Shown: positions 16,699-27,098, counted from the stretch's first letter. The stretch: DNA of 64,000 bases from Trichocoleus sp. FACHB-46 (GCF_014695385.1 NZ_JACJOD010000028.1:1-64000), one strand, 5' to 3'. A program made the numbers and translations. The notes: generated by a model from the sequence alone, not told the origin.

Positions 16699-17559
16699 TT
16701 ATCCTCCAACAACTTCGCCACCATTGGGGTGCAGAATTTGCCCGGACATATAGGAGGAATCATCAGAAGCCAAGAAGACATAGCTCGGTGCAACTTCTTC
16801 TGGCTGCCCAGCTCGTTGCATCGGCACCTGTGACCCAAAGCTCTTAACCTTGTCCTCTGGGAAGGTCGCAGGAATTAGAGGAGTCCAGATTGGTCCAGGA
16901 GCGACGCCATTTACCCGAATACCCTTCTCGACCAAAGATTGTGACAAAGAGCGGGTAAAGGCAACGATCGCGCCTTTAGTGGAAGAGTAGTCTAGCAGTT
17001 GCTGATTGCCCTTATAAGCTGTGACTGAAGTGGTATTGATGATGGCACTGCCTTCCTTGAGGTGGGGCAGAGCGGCTTTCGTCAGAAAGAACATGCTAAA
17101 GATATTAGTGCGGAAAGTACGCTCCAGTTGTTCCGCTGTGATGTCCTCAATGCTTTGCTGCGGATGTTGCTCAGCCGCATTGTTCACCAAAATGTCGAGG
17201 TAGCCTAGTTGCTGTACCGTTTGCTGTACAGCTTCTTTGCAGAATTGCTCGTCGCCAATATCACCTGCAATGGTGATACAGCGTCTGCCTTCCGCTTCAA
17301 CTCGGCGCTTGGTATCTTCTGCATCTTGATGCTCATTCAGGTAAAGGAGTGCGACATCGGCTCCTTCTTTGGCGTAGAAAACTGCTACAGCGCGTCCAAT
17401 GCCACTATCTCCTCCAGTAATCAGAGCGACTTTTCCTTGTAGTTTGCCGCTTCCCCGATATTTAGAATCATCAAACTGAGGTCTGGGAGTCATTTCAGAC
17501 TCAATGCCAGGCTGTTGATTCTGATGTTGGGGTGGTTGTAATTCTTTGGATTGACTCAT
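16699..17559 (-). CDS. Short-chain dehydrogenase, general-stress type
   Basis: The 286-residue protein is a classical SDR with an extra N-terminal 40 residues (PGIESEMTPRPQ, typical of the YhdF/YdaD/GSP39 group). It has the NAD(P)-binding TGGDSGIGRAVA, the NNAA motif, the catalytic YSSTK, and the PGPIWTPL motif. Members of this group are induced by salt, heat and drying in several bacteria; the substrate is usually unknown though glucose-dehydrogenase-like activity has been proposed. The ATG at 17559 follows CCGGGAGAAG, a good ribosome binding site. The gene stands alone between large intergenic regions. Confidence 0.92.
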   Translation of the reverse strand: MSQSKELQPPQHQNQQPGIESEMTPRPQFDDSKYRGSGKLQGKVALITGGDSGIGRAVAVFYAKEGADVALLYLNEHQDAEDTKRRVEAEGRRCITIAGDIGDEQFCKEAVQQTVQQLGYLDILVNNAAEQHPQQSIEDITAEQLERTFRTNIFSMFFLTKAALPHLKEGSAIINTTSVTAYKGNQQLLDYSSTKGAIVAFTRSLSQSLVEKGIRVNGVAPGPIWTPLIPATFPEDKVKSFGSQVPMQRAGQPEEVAPSYVFLASDDSSYMSGQILHPNGGEVVGG

Positions 17560-18121
17560 CGTTGCTTCTCCCGGAGTTTTGCTGTATTTCTATCTGTTAA
17601 AAGACTTTTAGAAGTCAGCCATAAGCTAAGTTGAAAATCTGCTCTTTATCTGCCGAATCTCAACTATTTAAATTCTTTTGGCTGTTCCCTAATCTGCCGC
17701 CTTATTAGCTTCGGCGAGCATGTTCACTTTAGAACGCACTTTTAGTTCAGTTCTGCTTCATTGGAGATAAATTCAGGTCGTTCTATAGGTGAGTTTCTCG
17801 TAAGCTAAGCTGTGATGCCTGATACTTTAAGTGACTTGACGATCGACATGATTAATTAGTTGTAGCAATAAGCCACTATTCAGCACGGGCAGTATTTATC
17901 GGTACAGTCACACTTCATTCAGACACAGCGTTTTTACAACTTTGGATAGAGTAGTCTCTCTGTCCTCAGTGGAAGAAGCTGTGAGCGATCGCCACTAAGC
18001 TGCTTAATAGCAAATACTTTGAAAATGCCAGCACCTTGAATTCATCAATAGAAGTCGATTGGGACAAGCCGATTGAGCTGATTAATTCGAGGCATTTTAC
18101 ATAATTTGAGCAGGTGAAATA
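17560..18121. other. Divergent intergenic region
   Basis: This 562-base stretch carries the promoters of the SDR gene (leftward) and the ferritin-like gene (rightward). One HIP1 lies near 17984. No convincing promoter consensus, RNA gene or small coding frame is seen. Confidence 0.4.
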
Positions 18122-19327
18122 ATGAGCTTTAATCCGCTAGCTGAAAAAGGAATTCCGCTTGATCAACAGCTACGAAATTGGTCCGAGCTAAACGTTCAGC
18201 CCTATATCAAAGATCAAGTCGACCCCTATACTCGTACCCGTGTCATTACGATGAACGGAATTGAAACGGAAGGGATATTTTTCTCTCATCAATTTGCGCG
18301 CCACACCGCTGACCCAGACTTGCGGAGACAACTCGCCATGCTGCGTCGAGTCGAGCAGCAACAGCAGAAAGTGGTTAACTGGCTCACGCCTGGTAATGAA
18401 TCAACTTTGGAAGTCACGATTGGTTATGAGCAGGTTGCAGTTGACCTCACTGCCTTTTTAGCTCGTCATGAACCTGATCCTTATATCAAGCAAGCGTTTG
18501 AATTTGGTCTTTTAGAAGACTTCGACCATCTCTATCGCTATGCCAACTTGCTAGAAATGACCGAAGGCAAGAAAGCAGAAGAAGTCACAGGTCGGTTGAC
18601 TGAGATTATGCCAGGACGGCCAACAGTCGCCGAACACCGCCATCCCTATGATGATGTGCGTAGACCTAGCGATCGCACCAAAGCTGATCCGGTCTCCCTG
18701 CTGCACGTGCTGACCTTGGTTGCTTCCGAGCAACAGACCATGAACTTCTACATGAACGTGGGCAATCGTCCTATGAACCCGCTGGCACGGGGACTCTACC
18801 TGGAAATCGCTCAAATTGAGGAACAGCACGTCACCCATTATGAATCTCTGCTTGACCCCAATGCTTCTTGGCTAGAGCAGGAAGTTCTGCACCAGTACAA
18901 CGAGTGCTATCTGTACTATTCCTTCATGCAGCAAGAGTCCGATCGCCGGATCAAGCAAATATGGGAACTCCACTTGAACATGGAGATTGAGCATCTGCGG
19001 ATTGCTTGTGACCTGCTCCGTCAGTATGAAAATCGCGATCCGGAAGAATTCTTGCCCCAAAGCTTACCGGAGACCATGCGCTTTGAAGAAAACAAAGACT
19101 ATATCCGTCAAGTTTTAGCAGATCAGGTGAATTTGACTACTCAAGATACGGAATTTGTGCCAGTTGAGCAACTACCTGAGGATGCTCGCTACTTCCAATA
19201 CCAAAAGACGGTCAACGCGGGCGGCGTACCCAGCGAACAGGTGATTGAAGAACACCGCAGTCAAATGGGTGGCGACTATCGCATGACCACAGAGGGAGCG
19301 CATCCATTGGCGGGTGCTAATCGCTAA
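18122..19327 (+). CDS. Ferritin-like (putative diiron) protein
   Basis: The 401-residue protein is mostly helical and has repeated metal-ligand patterns of the ferritin-like fold. In the first half there are YEQVAVDL and EDFDHLYRY; in the second half SEQQTMNFYMN, EIAQIEEQHVTHYESL and NMEIEHLRIACDLL. The spacing suggests one or two four-helix bundles that could bind a diiron centre. No signal or membrane segment is visible, and the tail (about 345-401) is polar and probably flexible. The function is not known; oxidase, peroxide-scavenging or storage roles are all possible. ATG 18122 follows CAGGTGAAATA. The gene stands alone and ends at a strong terminator. Confidence 0.7.
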   Translation: MSFNPLAEKGIPLDQQLRNWSELNVQPYIKDQVDPYTRTRVITMNGIETEGIFFSHQFARHTADPDLRRQLAMLRRVEQQQQKVVNWLTPGNESTLEVTIGYEQVAVDLTAFLARHEPDPYIKQAFEFGLLEDFDHLYRYANLLEMTEGKKAEEVTGRLTEIMPGRPTVAEHRHPYDDVRRPSDRTKADPVSLLHVLTLVASEQQTMNFYMNVGNRPMNPLARGLYLEIAQIEEQHVTHYESLLDPNASWLEQEVLHQYNECYLYYSFMQQESDRRIKQIWELHLNMEIEHLRIACDLLRQYENRDPEEFLPQSLPETMRFEENKDYIRQVLADQVNLTTQDTEFVPVEQLPEDARYFQYQKTVNAGGVPSEQVIEEHRSQMGGDYRMTTEGAHPLAGANR

Positions 19328-19333
19328 AGACCG

Positions 19334-19378
19334 AACCCCCCAGCCCCTCCATAATAAAGAAGCGGCTGGGGGGTCTTA
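19334..19378 (+). terminator. Intrinsic terminator after the ferritin-like gene
   Basis: GC-rich arms ACCCCCCAGCC (19334-19344) and GGCTGGGGGGT (19363-19373) pair perfectly around an 18-base loop and are followed by CTTA. On the minus strand it would also serve the convergent S4 gene. Confidence 0.75.
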
Positions 19379-19411
19379 CAGTTGAAAGAAGATGAGGAAG
19401 AGAGAGGCGAA

Positions 19412-19621
19412 TTAGAGGTTATCCAAATCCACTTCAAAAGTTTGGTCATCCACGGTGACGCGATCGCCGGACACTAGTTTGCGACCCCGACGAGTTTCCA
19501 AAACACCGTTGACACTCACTACTTCATTTTGAATGATCATCTTGGCTTGACCACCGGTGTCTACAAGCCCAATCACCTTCAAAAATTGATCTAGTTTAAT
19601 CGTATCGCTCGTCTTAGTCAT
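19412..19621 (-). CDS. S4-domain RNA-binding protein
   Basis: The 69-residue protein is a single S4 domain: IKLDQFLKVIGLVDTGGQAK, then NEVVSVNGVLETRRGRKL and a short C-terminal strand. It resembles the YbcJ/YaaA-type small S4 proteins, which bind structured RNA, possibly on the ribosome. The Arg-rich stretch ETRRGRKL is the usual RNA contact surface. The gene begins 110 bases from the glycosidase gene, which is on the same strand and upstream of it, so the two may be cotranscribed. A precise role cannot be told from the sequence. Confidence 0.88.
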   Translation of the reverse strand: MTKTSDTIKLDQFLKVIGLVDTGGQAKMIIQNEVVSVNGVLETRRGRKLVSGDRVTVDDQTFEVDLDNL

Positions 19622-19730
19622 ACCAGGTCAGAGAGAGGAGTCTCAGTAGAAGTCATTATTGCTATTCTCTATTGTCTTTGAATGTTCCTGCTTTGGAGAT
19701 GGGCGATCGCGAAATTAGCTCTAACTTGTC

Positions 19731-22157
19731 TTATTCCTCAGTCACCACCAACTGCCAGCTAGCTGCTTGAGGAACTTGAGGCAGCGTTACTTCTAAGCGA
19801 TCGCCTACCCAGCACAAATCCCTGATTTCTGCCCCTTGAACTGTGACTCGGCTGTGAGGAGTTAAACCAATCCAATGCACTTGGAAATTTCGGGCAGCAG
19901 GCATATCTGTATAGGTGCCTCGGATTGCTTCACAAGTTAGGATGTGCTGGCTAGATGCTTGCTGTTGGGTAAATCGCCGCCGACTGCCTGCTTCAGTCAA
20001 ATATGCCTGACTCATACCATCATCCTCATAAAAATCCAGGTCACCAGCATCTCCTGCATAAACTTCGAGCAGTAGTGTGGCGGCTGGTTGGTTTCCTGCT
20101 CGTAAAGCCATAGGCTGTAGCGGCAAAATGGCCCCTGCTTTTACAAACACGGGTACTTGGTACAGTGGCACATACAAATTCAACTGTTGCGCTCCTTGAT
20201 AGAATTTACAGGTTTCTCGATGCCACCAACCTCCCACAGGCAAATAGATAGAGCGATATCCGCCTGCTTCTACTACAGGCGCTACTAAGACGCGATCGCC
20301 TAGGAGATACTGGGTTGGTTGTTCATAGGCAACAGGATCTTCGGGATAATGCAGATACAGAGGCCGACAGAGGGGCAATCCTGTTTCAAAGGCAATTCGA
20401 CTGAGGTGATAGAAGTAGGGAAGAAACTGAATCCGCGTCTGGAAGGCTTGGCGAACTGCGTCTAACACCCACTGGCCATAGGCCCAAGGCTCTCGTTTGC
20501 CGTGATCTGAGTGCAAGCGCACCACCGGACTCCAACAACCAAACTGCACCCAACGCACATACAATTCAGGGTCAATATAGGGGACACCAGGCACATGGTT
20601 GTAGAAACCTCCTAAATCGTGTGACCAATAGGCGACCCCAACGTTACCAGCCCGTGCCGTAAAATCTACGAGTAACTGCAACACTTCCCACTGCGAGTAG
20701 GTATCCGCTGAAAACTGAGCGGGATAGCGATGGGAACCCATGCCCCCGGTACGAGACAAAATCATCGGTCGCTGGGAACGATTGGCTAGATGCGTGAAAT
20801 AAACATGATTTGTCCAGAGCTGAGAGTTGACGCCGGGATGAATCGCGCTAGAGCCATCAATCCACCAAAAATCGATGCCATCTGCTTCTCGCGGACCGTG
20901 CAGCACCTGCATAAATAATCGAGCTTCTTCTGGCTCGGCCAAGTTAAACAACAGCCAACCCGTTTCTAGCTCTGCTTGGGTGGGCTTATATTCTGCCATT
21001 CCGCTCGGATGCCAGGATTCAAAAATCCAACTGGACATCGGGTTTCTGATTGCAAATACCTTTCCCGCTTTGACATCATCTGGGTCTAGCCCTCGCGCTT
21101 CGCACAAAGCTTGGAACTGGCTATCGCCCGGAGCTAAGCCCTCTGGGTGAACATTCGCTCCGACATGCAGTCCTTGCTCATGAATCTGCTTTAGAAAGGT
21201 CGGTGCATCTGGGAAAAATTCTGGGTTCCAATCCCAACCACACCAACCCGACAAATGCCAATCCACATCCAAAATCAAGACATCGAGTGGTAGGTCAAGT
21301 GCCTCAAATTGCTTCACTAGGTTGTGGTAGTCAGTGTCGTAGAGTTGCCCAAACAACGAAAACCAAACCCCAAAAGCCCAGCGCGGCAACATTGGAACTG
21401 GGCCACAAAGTTGGACAAAGTTTTGTAGGGCTTGAGCATAGTCAGAGCCGTAAGCAAAGAAATACCAATCTTGGCCTTCTGGATCGAATCGTTGAGCTAG
21501 CCAGTTGTTTTCTAGGGGGGCACTAGCTGAGTCATTCAAGACGCTATAACCACTCCGGCTGAGAATTCCTGGTGGGAAGCGGTGCCACTCTTGCAAGACT
21601 TGCCGCACTTCCTCTGGTAACTCTTCCTGACGGTAGCGATCGAGATACCAGAGTGGTGGCTCCTCAAAGCGGGTAGTTTCTCCGCGATCGCGCAAGCTCA
21701 GGTGAGCCTTTTTCATCGGGTTGTAAAGCCATTCTTGGGTGTAAGGGTAGGCGCGTTCTACTGTTGCCGGATGTACTTCAGTGGGTCGGAGATTGCGGTG
21801 GATCAGGTCAAGGCTACAGAATGTACCGCCCAAGTTGGCAGAGTCAACAGTTGTAGGAGTCCAACTTCCTTTTTGTGTCCCACAGCGCCACTCTATTTGC
21901 AGGTTGTTGTCGTTGAATGGCTGAGTATCCGGTCGATAGTGAATTTGAATCAGTTCAGTTTGTAGTTGGAGTACACCAGCCTCGGTCCAGGCGATCGCCT
22001 GAAAGGGTAATGCTTGAGGTCGCGTCATTGCTTGGACGGTGGGTCGATCCTCAAATTGCCCCGTTGCTGACCACTCCAAACGAACTAAGCCTTGGCTCAA
22101 GGCACTAAAGCGAGCAGAACCACAAACAACGCGATCGCCTACAACCTGATATTGCAC
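19731..22157 (-). CDS. Glycoside hydrolase family 31 alpha-glucosidase
   Basis: The 808-residue enzyme hydrolyses alpha-linked glucose or related sugars. GH31 features are the N-terminal beta-sandwich (1-250), a TIM barrel starting PRWAFGVWFSLFG near 258, the DVDWHLSGWCGWDWN loop, the catalytic nucleophile Asp434 in DFWWIDG, the acid/base Asp485 in FSADTYSQW, then YWSHDLGGF and RLHSDHGKREPW, and C-terminal beta domains. No signal peptide is seen, so it acts in the cytosol. The start is GTG 22157 behind GGGAGA. In this organism it could work on glycogen breakdown products or on an osmolyte glucoside; the substrate is not decided by sequence. Confidence 0.92.
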   Translation of the reverse strand: MQYQVVGDRVVCGSARFSALSQGLVRLEWSATGQFEDRPTVQAMTRPQALPFQAIAWTEAGVLQLQTELIQIHYRPDTQPFNDNNLQIEWRCGTQKGSWTPTTVDSANLGGTFCSLDLIHRNLRPTEVHPATVERAYPYTQEWLYNPMKKAHLSLRDRGETTRFEEPPLWYLDRYRQEELPEEVRQVLQEWHRFPPGILSRSGYSVLNDSASAPLENNWLAQRFDPEGQDWYFFAYGSDYAQALQNFVQLCGPVPMLPRWAFGVWFSLFGQLYDTDYHNLVKQFEALDLPLDVLILDVDWHLSGWCGWDWNPEFFPDAPTFLKQIHEQGLHVGANVHPEGLAPGDSQFQALCEARGLDPDDVKAGKVFAIRNPMSSWIFESWHPSGMAEYKPTQAELETGWLLFNLAEPEEARLFMQVLHGPREADGIDFWWIDGSSAIHPGVNSQLWTNHVYFTHLANRSQRPMILSRTGGMGSHRYPAQFSADTYSQWEVLQLLVDFTARAGNVGVAYWSHDLGGFYNHVPGVPYIDPELYVRWVQFGCWSPVVRLHSDHGKREPWAYGQWVLDAVRQAFQTRIQFLPYFYHLSRIAFETGLPLCRPLYLHYPEDPVAYEQPTQYLLGDRVLVAPVVEAGGYRSIYLPVGGWWHRETCKFYQGAQQLNLYVPLYQVPVFVKAGAILPLQPMALRAGNQPAATLLLEVYAGDAGDLDFYEDDGMSQAYLTEAGSRRRFTQQQASSQHILTCEAIRGTYTDMPAARNFQVHWIGLTPHSRVTVQGAEIRDLCWVGDRLEVTLPQVPQAASWQLVVTEE

Positions 22158-22323
22158 AGCATTTCTCCCTAGAGACCCTCAGTTTCCCAAGGTAGCAAGG
22201 ACTTTTCGGGCTAGTTGACTTTGCAGTGGCTAGGTCAGAAAAAACTGCCCAAGGAAAGTTATTCCCGATTCACGAGAGGGATTGCGCTTTTCTGGAAGGG
22301 TGTGATACATTTATAAATCGCTA

Positions 22324-22397
<74 letters not shown>

Positions 22398-22407
22398 TCA
22401 CTTACAC

Positions 22408-25400
22408 TCACAGGCGATCGCCCTTTCCTAGCAATGTGACGATCGTCTTGACTAGCTCGTCGGGTTCTACAGGTTTTGCCACATGCTGTTGAAACCCAGC
22501 GGCAAGAGCTTGTTTTTGGTCTATCTCTCCAGCATAGGCAGTAAGGGCGATCGCTTTGGGTACGGCTTTGCTGAATGCTGAATGCTGATTGAGTTCTAGT
22601 GAGTTGGCTGAAGCAGAGGCGTCTGCAAAACGGGCTTTGATCTGCCGCATCAGCATATAACCATCCATGATGGGCATACCAATATCACTAATCAAGAGAT
22701 CTGGTTGGAACTGCTCTAAAAGAGCTAAAGCCTCTGACGCAGATGCTACTGAACTGACCTCGGCTCCATATTGCGTCAGAATAAACTCGACTAAATCCCG
22801 CATATCGGCTTCGTCGTCTACCACCAACACGCGTACTCCGCTCAGGTCGATGGTAGTGGTATCTGAGTTCTGAGGGTGTAAGGGTTCTGAAGCTAGTCTC
22901 TGGAGCGGGATTCTAACTGTAAAGGTAGATCCTAACCCTTCCCCAGGGCTCTCTACATCGACAGTACCACCATGTAACTCGCTCAAGTGGCGAACGATCG
23001 CCAACCCTAATCCTAAGCCGCCAAATTTACGGGTAGTTGTTCCATCCTCCTGCCGAAAATACTCAAACACATGCGGCAGAAATGCTGAATTGATGCCTTT
23101 TCCAGTATCTTTAACTTGAATTTGGGCCTGAGTGCCTGCTGGCTCTAATCGAACTTCTACCTGTCCACCTGCGGGGGTGAACTTGATGGCATTGGAGAGC
23201 AAGTTCCAGACAATTTGTTGAATTCGAGCCGCATCTCCGGAGATCTGGGCGACATCAGCCGCAAACAGAGTTTGAATTTCAATTTGTTTGGCCTCCGACG
23301 CCAAACGTACGGTTTCGATCGCCGCTTGGATGACTGTGACTAGGTTAACTGGACTCACATTCAAAGTCATCTTGCCTTGTAGGATGCGGGAGACATCTAG
23401 CAGATCTTCGATCAATTGGGTTTGTAGTTTGGCATTGCGTTCAATCGTTTCTAGCGCCCGCTGGGTTGTTTGCTCATCTAACTTGCCTTGTTGTAGTAGC
23501 TTTGACCAACCCAAAATAGGGTTGAGAGGCGATCGCAACTCATGGGATAAGACTGCTAGAAACTCATCTTTAATCCGGTTAGCACGTTCAGCCTCCGCTC
23601 TGGCCGCTTGCTCAAGTTGCAGGAGATGGTAGCTTTGCGCCGCATATCGTTCCCGTTCCGCTTCTACTTGTTTGCGATCCGAAATGTCTATAACTGAACC
23701 AATATATCCTTTGAATTCACCTTCCGCCCCATGCCAAGGAGCCGCCGCATCCAACATCCAGTAATACTCACCATCGTGACGCCGCAACCGATACTCTACG
23801 CGAAACGGTTCACCACGCTGACTAGATTTTATGAAATTATCCTTAGCGCCGCTGCGGTCATCTGGATGGACAGCATCCAACCAGCCCAAACCCAAACCAC
23901 TTATCTCACTCTGACCAGAGAATTCGTACCAGCTTTGGCTCAGGTAAGTACATTGGCCTGCTGAATTAGTTACCCAGATCATGACGGGGGCGTTGTCTGC
24001 CATGTGGCGAAATCGCTCCTCGCTTTCCAATAGCGCTGTTTCTACTTGCTTGCGATCGCTAATGTCGGTCACAAAAATAGTGACACCTTCGGCAAAAGGA
24101 TAAATCCGGTTCTCGAACCAACGCTGATAGGGTGGATAAAAAACCTCAAATCGAACCACTGTTTGTTCAGCAACTGCCCGACACACCTCAGTTCCGAATA
24201 GACTGTTAACCATGTCGGGAAACACATCCCAAACACGCTGACCTAGCAATTCTTCCTTACGCTTACCCGTCACTCGCAGGACTTGTTCATTGATGAAGCT
24301 GTAGCGCCACTCCCGGTCCAGCACAATAAACTGATCGTTAATGCCTGCCAGAACGCTCTCTAAACGAACTCTAACTGCCTCTGCTTCAGCCCGTAGACCT
24401 TGCTCTCGCTGGGTGGCTTCTTGCCGCAATCGCGCCAGCTTTAAGGTTGCTTCTACCCGTGCCAGCAGCTCCCGAGCTGAGAATGGTTTAATCAAGTAGT
24501 CATCAGCTCCAGCTTCCAATCCCTCGACACGAGACTCTTCGCCCGCGCGAGCTGATAGCAGGATAATGGGGATATCTTGAGTTTGCGGATCGGAACGAAG
24601 CGATCGCAATAGGGCAAAGCCATCGAGCCCTGGCATCATGACATCTGTTAACACTAAGTCAGGCGGGTGGTGACGAATCGCAGCGAGGGCACCAAGACCA
24701 TCTGTAACGGTTTCTACTGCATATCGTTGACTCAGGAGCCGTTTCACATAGTCGCGCATGTCGGCGTTGTCATCAGCCAAGAGGATACGAGCCGCAGGTT
24801 GAGGAAGTAAAGATGAAGAGTTTAAGGAAACATCTGCTCCCACGTTGCTCCTTTCGTTGATCTCCTGAGGTGTTGTTTCACTAACATAAACATCCTTTTC
24901 AGGTAACCAACGCAAGGCTTCTGCCACAAAGGAGACCGAGCCTACCGCTGTTATAGGTGATATGCGAGTATCACTAATGCGCTCTGGCGGGAGATGAGCC
25001 GTTCCGGTGGGAATCGAGACGGTGAAGCAGGTGCCTTGCCCCTCTAAACTCTCTACAGCGATCGCGCCTCCATGCAGCTTGACTAATTCTTGAACCAAGG
25101 AGAGACCAATCCCTGATCCCTCAAAACTACGTCCTTGGGCTCCCTTGACTCGATGAAACCGCTCGAACAAATGGGGGATTTCAGCGGCAGGGATACCAAT
25201 GCCAGTGTCTCGGATTGCTAGCTCAACATGATCTTGCATCCACTGCAAGCGAGCTGAAATTTCGCCGTTAAAGGTGAACTTAAAGGCATTGGAGAGTAGG
25301 TTAAGCACTATCTTTTCCCACATCTCTCGGTCTACATAAATAGCCTCAGGTAAGCGTTGGCAATCCACAACCAGGTGTAAATCAGCCCGCTCGATTGCAG

Positions 25401-26727
25401 AGCGAAAAACACTGGCTAGTTCTGTCGTCAAAGCTGCCAAATCAGTAGGTTCATATAAGGCTTGAACTCGCCCTGCTTCAATTCGGGAAAAGTCTAACAG
25501 CGTATTGACCAACTTCAGCAACCGCAGTCCATTGCGCTGTACCGTCTCAATCCGCTCTCTCTGAGTAGGCGGTAGGGGCTCGGTCTGGTCAGCCAGGGCA
25601 TCGTCAGTAGGACCCAACATTAAAGTTAAAGGGGTACGGAATTCGTGGCTGACATTGCTGAAAAAGACAGTTTTAGCGCGATCGAGTTCTGCCAAAGCTT
25701 CTGCTCGTTTCCGCTCTTCCTCGTAAGCTTGGGCATTAGCAATACTAGCGGCGATCTGCGCTGCTACCAGATCCAGAAATCCCTTATAGTTATCGTCCAA
25801 CAGCCGGAACGGATTAAGACCCGCTACTAAGATACCTGCCTTACCAGTCTGTCCAGATGGGGAGATCGGCAGTGCGACTGCTTGATGGGGTAAGCGATCC
25901 CAAGACCCTGTGGGCAGGTCGTCAAAACGTTTCTCTAGGTCAGTGACTAAACAAAATTGACGGGTTTCGAGCACTTCTGCAAAGCACCAAGCGCCATCAT
26001 CCAGAGAGATTATTTCAGGAGCGATCGCGTGACCCCGCTCAATGCCACTAGTTCCCGCCAGAAACAGGTGCCGCTGATCTGGATCAACCAGATAAATCAT
26101 GGCGAAAGGGAGATCGTAAAGATAGGTTTCTAGACAGGCCGCACTTAGGGTGCAAGCTTCATCAAACGTTCGGGCATCGGCGGTTCTAGCGGCTAGTTCT
26201 CGTAGTAGAGACAACTGCCGTTCACCAATGATGCGCTGCGTATCGTCTGTGTTGGCACAAAGGATGCCGCCTGTCCCACCCTCGTCATCCGGTACGGGGC
26301 TATAGGAGAATGTGTAGTAAGTTTCCTCCGGGTAGCCGTTGCGTTCCATGATCAGCAGCAGTGCTTCGTCATAGGTGCCTTCATTTTTACGCATTACCGA
26401 GGCCGCCCGGGGACCGACTTGGTCCCAAATCTCTCGCCAGACTACTGAAGCGGGCTGGCCTAGAACTCCTGGATGTTTACCGCCAAGAATAGCTTTGTAG
26501 GCGTCGTTATAAAGGTTAATTAGCTCCTCGCCCCACCAGACAAACATCGGCTGTTGCGAGGTTAGCATGATGCGTACAGCAGTTTTGAGGCTCTGCGACC
26601 ACTGCTCTACGGGGCCTAGCGATGTTTGCGACCAGTCTCGCGATCGCATCAGCGCCCCCATTTCACCCCCACCCGCGAGAATGGCTTCTCGGATAGCTGC
26701 CTCTCGTTCTGCATTCACAGTTGTCAC
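22408..26727 (-). CDS. Hybrid histidine kinase with two kinase cores and two receivers
   Basis: The 1439-residue soluble protein has, in order: a PAS-like domain (about 35-165), a GAF domain (about 180-340), HisKA plus ATPase core 1 (FFSNVSHEFRTPLTL; GIGIP; GSGIGLSL), receiver 1 (about 640-760, acceptor Asp in LVLTDVMMPGLDG), two PAS domains (about 790-1030, with PAC motifs), HisKA plus ATPase core 2 (AVLSHELRSPLNP; GLGLGLAIV), and receiver 2 (acceptor Asp in LLISDIGMPIMDG) with an insertion near residues 1370-1395. All catalytic boxes look intact. It would sense an intracellular or redox/light signal. The start is GTG 26727 after AGAGGTAGA. No output domain is present, so a separate regulator must be the target. 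Confidence 0.92.
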   Translation of the reverse strand: MTTVNAEREAAIREAILAGGGEMGALMRSRDWSQTSLGPVEQWSQSLKTAVRIMLTSQQPMFVWWGEELINLYNDAYKAILGGKHPGVLGQPASVVWREIWDQVGPRAASVMRKNEGTYDEALLLIMERNGYPEETYYTFSYSPVPDDEGGTGGILCANTDDTQRIIGERQLSLLRELAARTADARTFDEACTLSAACLETYLYDLPFAMIYLVDPDQRHLFLAGTSGIERGHAIAPEIISLDDGAWCFAEVLETRQFCLVTDLEKRFDDLPTGSWDRLPHQAVALPISPSGQTGKAGILVAGLNPFRLLDDNYKGFLDLVAAQIAASIANAQAYEEERKRAEALAELDRAKTVFFSNVSHEFRTPLTLMLGPTDDALADQTEPLPPTQRERIETVQRNGLRLLKLVNTLLDFSRIEAGRVQALYEPTDLAALTTELASVFRSAIERADLHLVVDCQRLPEAIYVDREMWEKIVLNLLSNAFKFTFNGEISARLQWMQDHVELAIRDTGIGIPAAEIPHLFERFHRVKGAQGRSFEGSGIGLSLVQELVKLHGGAIAVESLEGQGTCFTVSIPTGTAHLPPERISDTRISPITAVGSVSFVAEALRWLPEKDVYVSETTPQEINERSNVGADVSLNSSSLLPQPAARILLADDNADMRDYVKRLLSQRYAVETVTDGLGALAAIRHHPPDLVLTDVMMPGLDGFALLRSLRSDPQTQDIPIILLSARAGEESRVEGLEAGADDYLIKPFSARELLARVEATLKLARLRQEATQREQGLRAEAEAVRVRLESVLAGINDQFIVLDREWRYSFINEQVLRVTGKRKEELLGQRVWDVFPDMVNSLFGTEVCRAVAEQTVVRFEVFYPPYQRWFENRIYPFAEGVTIFVTDISDRKQVETALLESEERFRHMADNAPVMIWVTNSAGQCTYLSQSWYEFSGQSEISGLGLGWLDAVHPDDRSGAKDNFIKSSQRGEPFRVEYRLRRHDGEYYWMLDAAAPWHGAEGEFKGYIGSVIDISDRKQVEAERERYAAQSYHLLQLEQAARAEAERANRIKDEFLAVLSHELRSPLNPILGWSKLLQQGKLDEQTTQRALETIERNAKLQTQLIEDLLDVSRILQGKMTLNVSPVNLVTVIQAAIETVRLASEAKQIEIQTLFAADVAQISGDAARIQQIVWNLLSNAIKFTPAGGQVEVRLEPAGTQAQIQVKDTGKGINSAFLPHVFEYFRQEDGTTTRKFGGLGLGLAIVRHLSELHGGTVDVESPGEGLGSTFTVRIPLQRLASEPLHPQNSDTTTIDLSGVRVLVVDDEADMRDLVEFILTQYGAEVSSVASASEALALLEQFQPDLLISDIGMPIMDGYMLMRQIKARFADASASANSLELNQHSAFSKAVPKAIALTAYAGEIDQKQALAAGFQQHVAKPVEPDELVKTIVTLLGKGDRL

Positions 26728-27098
26728 TCTACCTCTGAAACATATCCGGACGAAGGTGGCGCACTAGGGTGCCGATAGTTAGTTGTTCGATCCCAACCAT
26801 TGCTGACCGATGGACAGAGTCATCACTATTGATAAAGTCCTTATCTCTGACTCTTAGGGATCAGACAGAAAATCTTCATCCTCCAAGAGGTAGACTTAGA
26901 TTAACCTGAGTTCACATTTCTATAAAGAGTTGGTAATTTGACTCGATATAAACTGCAATCCCGATTCTGAAAAGCATAAACTTAGCAAATCAAATTAGCG
27001 TGAAAGCTACTTTTTGTCGGCAATTTGTTACTTCAAGGTCAGCGATCGCACCGAGAATGTTTCAGAAATTTAAGTGTAGCTCGTTGAAGTCTAACTGA
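26728..27098. other. Divergent intergenic region
   Basis: This 371-base stretch separates the hybrid kinase gene (leftward) from the TPR gene (rightward). It is AT-rich with one partial HIP1 near 27042 and shows no clear gene, repeat or promoter consensus. Confidence 0.4.

Noticed and set aside
22398-22407. tRNA gene as an integration site for a genomic island containing the hybrid kinase
   Set aside because: No integrase is present and I saw no repeat of the tRNA 3' end within the window.
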